A stretch of DNA of 33,701 bases from an uncultured Bacteroides sp. (GTDB lineage Bacteria; Bacteroidota; Bacteroidia; Bacteroidales; Bacteroidaceae): the NCBI GenBank assembly GCA_946628545.1, contig CAMOWU010000032.1:1-33701 (forward strand), read 5' to 3'. A program made the position numbers and the translations under genes. Of the stretch, positions 14,941 through 22,869 are shown piece after piece; the stretch's first letter is position 1; every line of letters starts with the position of its first letter. The notes beneath the pieces were generated by a model. It was not told where the DNA came from. It ran no database searches and saw only the letters and a program-made list of their open reading frames with translations.

Positions 14941-15894
14941 ATGGAGAAGTTATTTAGAGGAAATGACAAACTCAGCGATGTCATTGCCACCGACTACCGT
15001 TTCCTGTGGATCGTGTCTCGTTTTGGCATTTCGCTTGGCTTTGGAGAAAAGAGCATTTATGATGTTTGTGCGGAAGAAAAAATCGACTGCAATACCTTTC
15101 TTGCGGTCATCAACTACGTGAAGAGCGGAGCGGAAAACACCCCTCAGAACGTCCACAATATATCGGTCGAAACGCTGGTCAAATTCCTCAGGCAAACACA
15201 CGAGTATTACCTCAACTACCTGCTGCCCAATATCAGGAGGCGTTTGCTCAGCAGCATCGATTGCAGTGTCAAGAACGAGGTGGCGTTTCTTTTCCTCAAG
15301 TTTTTCGACGACTACACTCAGGAAGTGCGCACCCACATGGAGTTTGAGAGCTCTACCGTGTTCTCTTTTGTCGATCAACTGCTCAAAGGCGACCTGCCTT
15401 CACCCGAAAGCGTTCATCTCATGTCGAAGCACCACGACAAGATGGAGGAAAGACTCGGTGAACTCAAAAACCTCTTCCTGCAGTATTATCCACAAAAAGA
15501 GAACAACAACGAACTCATGGACGTGTTGCTCTCTATCTATGGTTGTGAGGAGGATCTCACCATGCACTGTCTGATTGAGGACAATATCTTCGTGCCTGCT
15601 GTCAGAAGGCTGGAACATGCCAACAAACTCAGAAAACCCAAGAAGATAATGGAGGTGGTGGAAGAGACCAACGAACAGGATTCAGACCTCAGTCAGAGAG
15701 AGAAAGAAATCGTCACCTGTGTGGCAAAGGGTATGGCAAACAAGGAGATTGCCGACAAATTGTGTCTTTCCATCAACACCGTCACCACACACCGCAGGAA
15801 CATCGCGCGAAAACTGCGCATCCACTCTTCTGCGGGCATCACCATCTACGCCATCGTCAACAAACTCGTCACTCTCGAGGAAGTCAACATGTAA
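14941..15894 (+). CDS. LuxR-type regulator with RIC/YtfE-like di-iron (hemerythrin-like) sensor domain
   Basis: This is a 317-residue cytoplasmic protein. Residues ~9-62 resemble the ScdA_N/DUF542 domain of RIC proteins (LSDVIATDYR, RFGISLGFGEKS), but the usual Cys-Cys is replaced by Gly33-Phe34. Residues ~80-225 form a hemerythrin-like four-helix domain with His87, His132, Glu136, His164/165, His209 and Glu213, matching in order and spacing the YtfE di-iron ligands. Residues ~248-310 are a LuxR/NarL helix-turn-helix (LSQREKEIVTCVAKGMANKEIADKL, INTVTTHRRNIARKL). ATG 14941 is preferred to GTG 14929. It lies divergent from feoAB, so sensing of iron, NO or oxygen and control of feoAB is plausible but inferred. 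No kinase or receiver domain is present. Confidence 0.85.
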   Translation: MEKLFRGNDKLSDVIATDYRFLWIVSRFGISLGFGEKSIYDVCAEEKIDCNTFLAVINYVKSGAENTPQNVHNISVETLVKFLRQTHEYYLNYLLPNIRRRLLSSIDCSVKNEVAFLFLKFFDDYTQEVRTHMEFESSTVFSFVDQLLKGDLPSPESVHLMSKHHDKMEERLGELKNLFLQYYPQKENNNELMDVLLSIYGCEEDLTMHCLIEDNIFVPAVRRLEHANKLRKPKKIMEVVEETNEQDSDLSQREKEIVTCVAKGMANKEIADKLCLSINTVTTHRRNIARKLRIHSSAGITIYAIVNKLVTLEEVNM

Positions 15895-15903
15895 TCACCC
15901 CCA

Positions 15904-16094
15904 ACTCCCCTCCCATCCAATCAAAAATACTCCCCTCCCATTTAAGGGGAGGGGTAGGGGTGGGGTGATAAGTCCTTCCGACCCCACCCCGCCTTTCAGG
16001 CACCCCTCCCCTTGCAGGGGCGGGGAGTCCATTCCCCTCCCATCTAAGCTAAAAAAACTCCCCTCCCATTTAAGGGGAGGGGTAGGGGTGGGGT
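15904..16094. repeat. Cluster of family A palindromes with an embedded 49-bp element
   Basis: Two family A copies (15904-15966 and 16033-16094), each made of a partial CTCCCCTCCCAT half followed by a full element, flank the 49-bp element 15980-16028 that is identical to 6-54. The cluster fills the gap between two convergent genes. Confidence 0.85.
16051..16082 (-). terminator. Repeat-derived terminator after the rhodanese/MBL gene
   Basis: On the minus strand the family A copy forms CCCCTCCC/GGGAGGGG (arms 16075-16082 and 16060-16067) and continues into AGTTTTTTT (16057-16051). It lies about 40 bases after the stop at 16123. A second, similar hairpin with a weaker U-run is at 15930-15955. 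Confidence 0.65.
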
Positions 16095-16122
16095 GTTACT
16101 ATTACATGGGTTATAATACCGC

Positions 16123-17199
16123 CTACTGATACTCTTTCTTGATCCTCACTTCTATTCCGGCATCTTTCAGGGCCTCAGGAATGCCACTGACGTCTGTCTG
16201 CCCGTAATGGTAGGGGTAGAGCACACGTGGTTTGATGCGTTTGGCGGCATTCACCAACTGCTCTGGAGTCATGGTGTAGGGTTGGTTGCAGGGCAGGAAA
16301 GCAATGTCGATCTCGCCCACTTGGTCCATCTCGGGGATGTCCTCAGTATCGCCAGCCACATAGACACGCAGGTTGTCGAAGGTCAGGATAAAACCGTTGT
16401 CGCGCCCTTTGGGGTGGAACTGTTCACGACCGGCAGTGGTGTTGTAGGCGGGAACAGCCTCTACCTTGATGTCGTCGAGTGTCGTCGCTTCACCGTTGGC
16501 CATCACCTCACCATAGCCCAGCATCTCTGCGCAACGTGCGTTGGTCACCAGTCGGGTGCTTTCTTTCGTCAGCGTCTTGATGGCTTCCTTGTCGAAATGG
16601 TCGCCATGCTCATGCGTCACCAGGATGAAGTCGGCTTGGGGCTTCTGGCTGTAATCCACACTGCGGTCGCCAAGACGGCGAACGGGGTCGATTTCTATCT
16701 CCCGACCATCATAAGTGATGCGGATGGATGCGTGGATCAAGGCTTCAAATTCCAAGGTATGACCTGCTTGGGTCACAAACTTATCGCCACTTTCCACTGC
16801 ATTTTCACGGCCTTTCACTGTCGCGCGCCTTGTCAGGTTCCAAGCCAGAATGCCACCTTTCAGGTTCACTACCGTGAAACCTTCTTTCACCAGCATCGTT
16901 GCGGCCTTGGCCGAACGGCGTCCGCTTTTGCAATACACGGCGACAGGACGGTTTTTGTCCAACAGGTCAAGGGCGTTGTCCAGGAAATGCTCTTTCGACA
17001 CGTCGATATTCACAGCGCCTGCAATATGTCCGTCAGCGTATTCTTCGTCGGTGCGGACATCTACCAACTGTACATCGTCGCGAGCGATGAAATCTTCAAA
17101 CGATTTGGCATTGACCGACTCAAAGGAGGGGGAAGTGGTGCAGCCAACGGGTAGGTTCAGTCCTACCAACGATAAAAGGAATGCTAAAATCTTTCTCAT
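16123..17199 (-). CDS. Lipoprotein with rhodanese domain fused to an MBL-fold metallohydrolase
   Basis: Starting at ATG 17199, this 358-residue protein has a signal (MRKILAFLLSLVGLNLPVGC) with Cys20 as probable lipidation site; the lipobox is atypical, with Pro at -3. Residues ~27-125 are a rhodanese domain: VDVRTDEEYADGHIAGAVNI and an active loop C90-KSGRRS. Residues ~145-358 are a UlaG-like metallo-beta-lactamase fold with THEHGDH (His196, His198, Asp200, His201), GDTEDIPE and YPYHYGQTD. Rhodanese first, MBL second is the reverse of persulfide dioxygenase-rhodanese fusions. It may process sulfane sulfur or another thiol-linked substrate at the cell envelope; the true substrate is unknown. 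An upstream in-frame ATG at 17244 is rejected because it would put 15 residues before the signal. Confidence 0.85.
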   Translation of the reverse strand: MRKILAFLLSLVGLNLPVGCTTSPSFESVNAKSFEDFIARDDVQLVDVRTDEEYADGHIAGAVNIDVSKEHFLDNALDLLDKNRPVAVYCKSGRRSAKAATMLVKEGFTVVNLKGGILAWNLTRRATVKGRENAVESGDKFVTQAGHTLEFEALIHASIRITYDGREIEIDPVRRLGDRSVDYSQKPQADFILVTHEHGDHFDKEAIKTLTKESTRLVTNARCAEMLGYGEVMANGEATTLDDIKVEAVPAYNTTAGREQFHPKGRDNGFILTFDNLRVYVAGDTEDIPEMDQVGEIDIAFLPCNQPYTMTPEQLVNAAKRIKPRVLYPYHYGQTDVSGIPEALKDAGIEVRIKKEYQ

Positions 17200-17227
17200 A
17201 GTGATCAATAGTTGTTGATTGTCTGTA

Positions 17228-17248
17228 GGGACGCGACGTGTCACATCC
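17228..17248. repeat. Decayed family D palindrome
   Basis: GGGACGCGACGTGTCACATCC differs by a few bases from the copy at 9807-9827. It lies in the 5' leader of the rhodanese/MBL gene. Confidence 0.6.
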
Positions 17249-17283
17249 GTTGTCTTCTACCAAAGAGAATTTGTTTTCACATG

Positions 17284-17291
17284 CAAATTTA
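17284..17291 (-). promoter_or_regulatory. Possible promoter of the rhodanese/MBL gene
   Basis: The minus strand reads TAAATTTG (17291-17284), a full TAnnTTTG match, with an ATTG 18 bases upstream. Transcription near 17276 would give a leader of about 75 bases that includes the decayed palindrome. Confidence 0.45.
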
Positions 17292-17333
17292 ATCTTTTTC
17301 TCTGATTAACAATCTCTTTCTGTCAATAATGTT

Positions 17334-18542
<1,209 letters not shown>

Positions 18543-18546
18543 TCAA

Positions 18547-18560
18547 ACTCCCCTCCCATA
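18547..18560. repeat. Half copy of the family A palindrome
   Basis: ACTCCCCTCCCATAAAAAA is a lone left half of the element, between the TSCPD gene and the esterase gene. Confidence 0.5.
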
Positions 18561-18571
18561 AAAAACAAAAG

Positions 18572-18829
18572 CTATGCTTCTGCCAAGGCTTCAATCAAGG
18601 CGTTGGCCAACTGGTCGGGGCAGCTTGTTGGGCGTAGTCCGCAATGCACACCATGCAGGCGACTGATGACCTCCTCTGCAGTCATACCTTCCACCAACTG
18701 GCTGATGCCAAGGGTGTTGCCAGCACAACCACCGATGAACTGAAGGTTGTGGATGCGGTTGTCGTCGTCAAGGTCGAAAACCACTTGCTTGCTGCAAGTG
18801 CCGTGATTGTCGTGGGTGATATGTTTCAT
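18572..18829 (-). CDS. TSCPD-domain protein (TIGR03905-type, four conserved Cys)
   Basis: A small 85-residue protein begins MKHITHDNHGTCSKQVVFDLDD and carries four Cys in the pattern of the stand-alone TSCPD family: GTCS, GGCAGN, HCGLRPTSCPDQLA. The TSCPD module is also found at the C-terminus of vitamin B12-dependent ribonucleotide reductases, where it may bind metal or nucleic acid; the stand-alone form has no settled role. ATG 18829 is used because homology begins there. A longer frame from 18955 would run through the hairpin at 18852-18897 and overlap the ACT gene. It lies downstream of the ACT gene on the same strand. Confidence 0.85.
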   Translation of the reverse strand: MKHITHDNHGTCSKQVVFDLDDDNRIHNLQFIGGCAGNTLGISQLVEGMTAEEVISRLHGVHCGLRPTSCPDQLANALIEALAEA

Positions 18830-18851
18830 GATGATAACATTATGATATGAA

Positions 18852-18897
18852 CAACCGCCATGAGCCAATGGGTGCGTCCCACAAGTCATGGCGGTTG
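18852..18897 (-). other. Strong hairpin between the ACT and TSCPD genes
   Basis: CAACCGCCATGA (18852-18863) pairs perfectly over 12 bp with TCATGGCGGTTG (18886-18897), with an inner TGGG/CCCA stem (18869-18872 with 18878-18881). No U-run follows on the minus transcript, so it looks more like an mRNA end-protection or processing structure than a simple terminator. It starts 11 bases after the ACT stop. Confidence 0.65.
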
Positions 18898-18908
18898 AAC
18901 ATTCGTGA

Positions 18909-19349
18909 TTAGATACTCTGGTCTGCCAGTGCGCTGAGGTCTTTCTCAGCCACAAAAGTCAGATTGTTGAGGATGATGGTTTCGCGTGCCTTGTCGGCGT
19001 TGTCGGTGCGGAAGACGATGATGCCCTTGCCTTTCAGCAGGAAGGTGTACATGTAGGTGATGCTGATGCCTTCGTTGGTGAACAACTCAATGGCGTCGGC
19101 GGCGGCGCCTGGGGTGTTCTCAAGCACCAGGGCGAACACGTCGGACAAAGCCACAGGAATTCCGGCTTCCTTCAGGATGAGGTATGCACGGCTGGGTTCG
19201 CTGCACACCACACGGAAGATGCCGTATTCTACAGTGTCGGCAATGGCGGTGGCAATCAGTTGGATGCCAGCGTCCTTCAATATTTTCAATACTTTCACCA
19301 GAGTACCGCTCTTGTTCTCGATGAAAATGGATAATTGGTTGATGGTCAT
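18909..19349 (-). CDS. Tandem ACT-domain protein
   Basis: This 146-residue protein is made of two ACT domains, residues ~1-70 (INQLSIFIENKSGTLVKVLKILKDAGIQL) and ~71-146 (VFALVLENTPGAAADAIELFTNEGISITYMY). ACT domains bind amino acids and related small ligands to regulate enzymes or promoters. Proteins of this build are often encoded next to phenylacetate-CoA ligase and indolepyruvate oxidoreductase genes, as here, 86 bp after the second ligase. Sensing of an aromatic amino acid or aryl-acid is a reasonable inference, but no enzyme or DNA-binding part is present. Confidence 0.85.
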   Translation of the reverse strand: MTINQLSIFIENKSGTLVKVLKILKDAGIQLIATAIADTVEYGIFRVVCSEPSRAYLILKEAGIPVALSDVFALVLENTPGAAADAIELFTNEGISITYMYTFLLKGKGIIVFRTDNADKARETIILNNLTFVAEKDLSALADQSI

Positions 19350-19435
19350 TGTTGTGTCTGGTTTATAAGGTTAATAAAATGATTGTTCTGTTGTCATTTG
19401 CACGTACGTACGCGACCTGTCGAGTCTGCATAGGT

Positions 19436-20749
19436 TTAGAACTTCACGCGCTTGTCTTTCACTCTCACGGCCTTGCCTTCATCGCTTGCCTTCAGGCTGC
19501 CCTTGGGTACCAGGCGCAAGCGTGGAGTCACCAGGATCTCATCCTTCAACTGGCGGGTGATCTCTTTCTTGAGTTTGTCAAGGCGGGCGTAGTCGTCGGT
19601 GAACAACTGGTTGATTTCCACCTCCACAGTCATGAAATCGCCGGTATCGTCAGTGTCGAGCGTGATCAGGTAGTCGGTAGCCAACTCCTTGAACTGAAGC
19701 AGGATCTTCTCAATCTGGATGGGGAAGATGTTCACACCCTTGAGGATGATCATGTCGTCGCTGCGGCCTTGCAGACGCTGGATGCGACGATGGGTGCGAC
19801 CACAAGGACATTCACCGCTGATGATGGCGGTCAGGTCACGTGTGCGGTAGCGGAGCAGGGGCATGCCCTCACGGTTGATGGTGGTCAACACCAATTCTCC
19901 TATCTGGCCATCTTCAACTGGCTCCAGGGTCTGAGGGTTGATGATCTCCACAATGTAGTAGTCCTCCCAAATGTGAAGACCGTTCTGCTCTTGGCACTCG
20001 AATGCCACACCAGGACCACACATCTCACTGATGCCGTAGGAGTTGTAGGCCTTGACGTGAAGGTCGCGCTCAATGCGTTTGCGCTGTTCCTCGCTATGTG
20101 GCTCAGCACCGATGCACAGCACTCGCAACTTCGTGTCGCGGGCGGGGTCAACACCTTCTTCCTTCATCACCTCGAAAATTCTTGAGGCATAACTGGGAAT
20201 GGCGTGCACGACGGTCGTGCCGAAGTCCTTGATGAACTTGATCTGACGCTTCGTGTTGCCTGCGGCGGCAGGAACTGTGAGCATACCCACCTTCTCGGCG
20301 CCGTACTGGAAACCCAGACCGGCGGTGAACATACCGTATCCGGCGGAGTTCTGGAACACGTCCTCAGGACGGCTGCCTACCATCCACAAGCAACGGGCAA
20401 CGGCGTTGGCCCATTCGTCCAAGTCCTTCTGGGTGTGGAGGACTACGGTGGGATTGCCTGTAGTGCCGCTTGAGGAGTGCAAGCGAACACATTCCTTCAA
20501 GGGAACGGTCGAAAGACCGAAGGGATAGTTGTTGCGAAGGTCATCCTTAGTCGTGAAGGGCAGTTTACGAACGTCGTCGAGTGTCTGGATATCATCGGCT
20601 GTGATGCCCAGCTCGGCAAATTTCTGCTGATAGAACTCCGTGTTCAGACAACGTTTCACTGTGGCTTTGAGCCGTTCCAACTGCAATGCCTCCAGTTCCT
20701 TTCGGGGCATCGTCTCCAGTTCGGGATTGAAATAAGGTGAGTAAGTCAT
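19436..20749 (-). CDS. paaK: Phenylacetate-CoA ligase, second copy
   Basis: This 437-residue AMP-forming ligase joins an aryl-acetate to CoA. The AMP-binding loop is LHSSSGTTGNPTVV, the adenylate motif region is YNSYGISEMCGPGVAFEC, and the C-terminal PaaK-type domain contains LQGRSDDMIILKGVNIFPIQIE. It is a diverged paralogue of the next gene upstream (20851-22161) with the same length and domain order, so the two probably differ in substrate, for example phenylacetate versus hydroxyphenylacetate or indoleacetate. The sequence alone cannot say which. It follows that gene by 101 bp, a gap filled by a 9-bp tandem repeat, and precedes the ACT gene. Confidence 0.92.
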   Translation of the reverse strand: MTYSPYFNPELETMPRKELEALQLERLKATVKRCLNTEFYQQKFAELGITADDIQTLDDVRKLPFTTKDDLRNNYPFGLSTVPLKECVRLHSSSGTTGNPTVVLHTQKDLDEWANAVARCLWMVGSRPEDVFQNSAGYGMFTAGLGFQYGAEKVGMLTVPAAAGNTKRQIKFIKDFGTTVVHAIPSYASRIFEVMKEEGVDPARDTKLRVLCIGAEPHSEEQRKRIERDLHVKAYNSYGISEMCGPGVAFECQEQNGLHIWEDYYIVEIINPQTLEPVEDGQIGELVLTTINREGMPLLRYRTRDLTAIISGECPCGRTHRRIQRLQGRSDDMIILKGVNIFPIQIEKILLQFKELATDYLITLDTDDTGDFMTVEVEINQLFTDDYARLDKLKKEITRQLKDEILVTPRLRLVPKGSLKASDEGKAVRVKDKRVKF

Positions 20750-20788
20750 TATTTTTTGCGATTTTAAAGTTCTATTTTTTCTTAGGTG

Positions 20789-20850
20789 GCTCTAGATGCT
20801 CTAGATTCTCTAGATATTCTAGATTTTCTAGATTCTCTAGATTTTCTAGA
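20789..20850. repeat. 9-bp tandem array abutting a paaK stop codon
   Basis: About seven copies of TCTAGANNN (TCTAGAAAA, TCTAGAGAA on the minus strand) begin directly after the stop codon of the upstream paaK (20851) and end before the next gene. Every unit holds a TCTAGA palindrome. Confidence 0.88.
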
Positions 20851-22161
20851 TTATTTCAGTTTGCGCTTGTCGAGGACTCTGACGCTCTTGCCTTGGCTGC
20901 GCTCGATGGAGCCTGGAGCCTTGATTTCCACCTTGGCACCGATGCTCAATACGCTTCTGAGCTTCATCTCAACCTTCTTGCGCAGGTTCTCCACAGCTCC
21001 CGGAGTGTCGAAGTCGCTGGTGAAGTAGTCGGGACGAACCTCCACTTGCACTGTCAGCGTGTCGAGGTTGTTGATGCGGTCGATGATGAGCATGTAGCGA
21101 GGAGCGATTTCGGGAATAGCCAATACCACGGATTCCACCTGTGATGGGAAGACGTTGATACCGCGGATGATGAGCATGTCGTCGCTACGGCCTTCGATGG
21201 CGCTCATGCGCACTGCCGTACGTCCGCAGTCGCATTCACCTTCCATCAGCGAGCAGATGTCGCGTGTGCGGTAGCGAAGCACTGGCATACCCTCTTTGGT
21301 CAGTGTTGTGAACACCAACTCGCCGGTGTGGCCTTTGGGCAGTGGCTCAAGGGTCACTGGGTTGATGATCTCGGGGAAGAAGTGGTCTTCGCAGATGTGG
21401 GAACCGTGCTGGCACTGGCATTCGTAGCTCACACTTGGACCCATGATCTCGCTCAAGCCATAGAGGTTGTAAGCTTTCAGGTCCAGACGCTCTTCTATCT
21501 CCTTGCGCATGTTTTCAGTCCATGGCTCAGCACCGAAGGCACCCACGCGGAGTTTGATTTGCTCTTTTGTGATACCCATCTTCTCCATGGTCTCGGCCAG
21601 ATAAAGGGCGTAGGATGGGGTGCAGGCTATACCGGTGATGCCGAGGTCGCGGATCAGCTTGGCGTGTTTCTCTGTGTTGCCTGTAGAGGCTGGAACCACT
21701 GCGGCGCCAACGTTCTCCACTCCGTTGTGGGCTCCCAGACCACCAGTGAACAGACCGTAGCCGTAGGATACGGAGAAGATGTCGCTCTTGCCGATGCCGT
21801 AGGCGGTCAGACAGCGCGACATACACTCAGTCCAGATGGCGATGTCCTTGCGCGTATATCCCACGATGGTGGGGTTGCCTGTTGTACCCGAGGAGGCGTG
21901 CACACGGATGACCTGGCTCATCGGAGCGGCCTGAAGTCCTGTGGGGTAGTTGTCGCGCAGGTCTTTCTTGGTCGTGTAGGGTAGTTTGGTGATGTCTTCT
22001 ATCGTCTGGATGTCGTCAGGAATGAGGTCGCGCTCCTGGAGTTTCTTGCGATAGAAAGGCACATTGTGGTAAACGTATTCAACAATCTTGTGCAGACGTT
22101 TGCCTTGCAAGGCCGACATCTCATCGCGGCTCATGCATTCTTTGTTCTGGTTCCAAATCAT
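20851..22161 (-). CDS. paaK: Phenylacetate-CoA ligase, first copy
   Basis: This 436-residue AMP-forming aryl-acetate:CoA ligase has the nucleotide loop VHASSGTTGNPTIV, the YNLYGLSEIMGPSVSYEC segment and a PaaK C-terminal domain with EGRSDDMLIIRGINVFPSQVE. It lies 57 bp after iorB. In combination with IorAB it can couple aryl-acetate, aryl-acetyl-CoA and aryl-pyruvate: either oxidation of aromatic amino acid keto acids, or reductive carboxylation that makes aromatic amino acids from aryl-acetates, a route long described for rumen Prevotella. The direction in this organism is inference. Confidence 0.93.
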   Translation of the reverse strand: MIWNQNKECMSRDEMSALQGKRLHKIVEYVYHNVPFYRKKLQERDLIPDDIQTIEDITKLPYTTKKDLRDNYPTGLQAAPMSQVIRVHASSGTTGNPTIVGYTRKDIAIWTECMSRCLTAYGIGKSDIFSVSYGYGLFTGGLGAHNGVENVGAAVVPASTGNTEKHAKLIRDLGITGIACTPSYALYLAETMEKMGITKEQIKLRVGAFGAEPWTENMRKEIEERLDLKAYNLYGLSEIMGPSVSYECQCQHGSHICEDHFFPEIINPVTLEPLPKGHTGELVFTTLTKEGMPVLRYRTRDICSLMEGECDCGRTAVRMSAIEGRSDDMLIIRGINVFPSQVESVVLAIPEIAPRYMLIIDRINNLDTLTVQVEVRPDYFTSDFDTPGAVENLRKKVEMKLRSVLSIGAKVEIKAPGSIERSQGKSVRVLDKRKLK

Positions 22162-22218
22162 GTGTCTTCGTTTGTTTAGTGATAAAAAGTTTTATTGTAG
22201 GTTTGTGTTTCTGATTCC

Positions 22219-22797
22219 TTATTTCTTGCCATTCTCCAGTCCCAGGTCAAAGGCCTTCAGGTTGTCTTCTACCACCTTTTCACCTTTGCGGGCGAAGATG
22301 GTGGCGATGGCTGAACGCAGTTGGTCGGGGGTAAGGATCTCGATGTAGGGAGCAGCCATACCCAAAAGGATCATGTTGGCGCTCTTGTGGATCTTGTGTT
22401 CCTTGGCCAAGTCCTCAATGGGGAGCTGAATGACATGAGGTAAAGATGATAATTCAGAGAATAACTTACTCTCTTCTGGGTAGTTAGGAATGTTTATGAA
22501 AGTGTTGCTTGAAGTGATGACCCAGCTCTCTTTGTTGATGTAGGGGAGGTAGCGGAGTGCTTCCATGGGCTCCATGGAGATGATGATGTCGGCTGCTCCC
22601 TGAGGGATGAGGTCGCTGAAAATCTCTTCGGTACTCAGGCGGAGGTTGCTCTGAACGTCACCGCCGCGCTGACTCATGCCGTGAACTTCGGCTTGCTTGA
22701 GGTTCACGCCGCTCTCTGTGGCGGCTTCACCGATTACTGTGGCGATGGACAGGATGCCCTGGCCGCCTACGCCGGATAATATGATGTCTTTTTTCAT
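22219..22797 (-). CDS. iorB: Indolepyruvate oxidoreductase subunit beta
   Basis: The 192-residue subunit is the gamma-type (POR_N/EKR-lacking) part of indolepyruvate:ferredoxin oxidoreductase. It starts with DIILSGVGGQGILSIATVIGEAA and has the conserved HGMSQRGGDVQSNLRLS that contacts CoA/ThDP in the family. It is encoded 72 bp after iorA and 57 bp before the first paaK on the same strand. With IorA it interconverts aryl-pyruvates and aryl-acetyl-CoA plus CO2. The length is normal for the family. Confidence 0.94.
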   Translation of the reverse strand: MKKDIILSGVGGQGILSIATVIGEAATESGVNLKQAEVHGMSQRGGDVQSNLRLSTEEIFSDLIPQGAADIIISMEPMEALRYLPYINKESWVITSSNTFINIPNYPEESKLFSELSSLPHVIQLPIEDLAKEHKIHKSANMILLGMAAPYIEILTPDQLRSAIATIFARKGEKVVEDNLKAFDLGLENGKK

Positions 22798-22869
22798 GTC
22801 TGATGTAGTCTTGCTGTAATTCTTGAATTCGCTAATTGTTGTGTCGAACTGACTTTTTCGTGGCAGCTA

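Noticed and set aside
15719..16129. Plus-strand frame across the 3' end of the RIC-LuxR gene containing LPSHLRGGVGVG
   Set aside because: That peptide is the common mistranslation of the family A repeat.
17200..17244. Upstream start for the rhodanese/MBL protein
   Set aside because: It would put 15 polar residues before a clear signal peptide that begins at ATG 17199.
18830..18955. Longer start for the TSCPD protein at 18955
   Set aside because: The extension would run through the 18852-18897 hairpin and overlap the ACT gene; family similarity starts at Met 18829.
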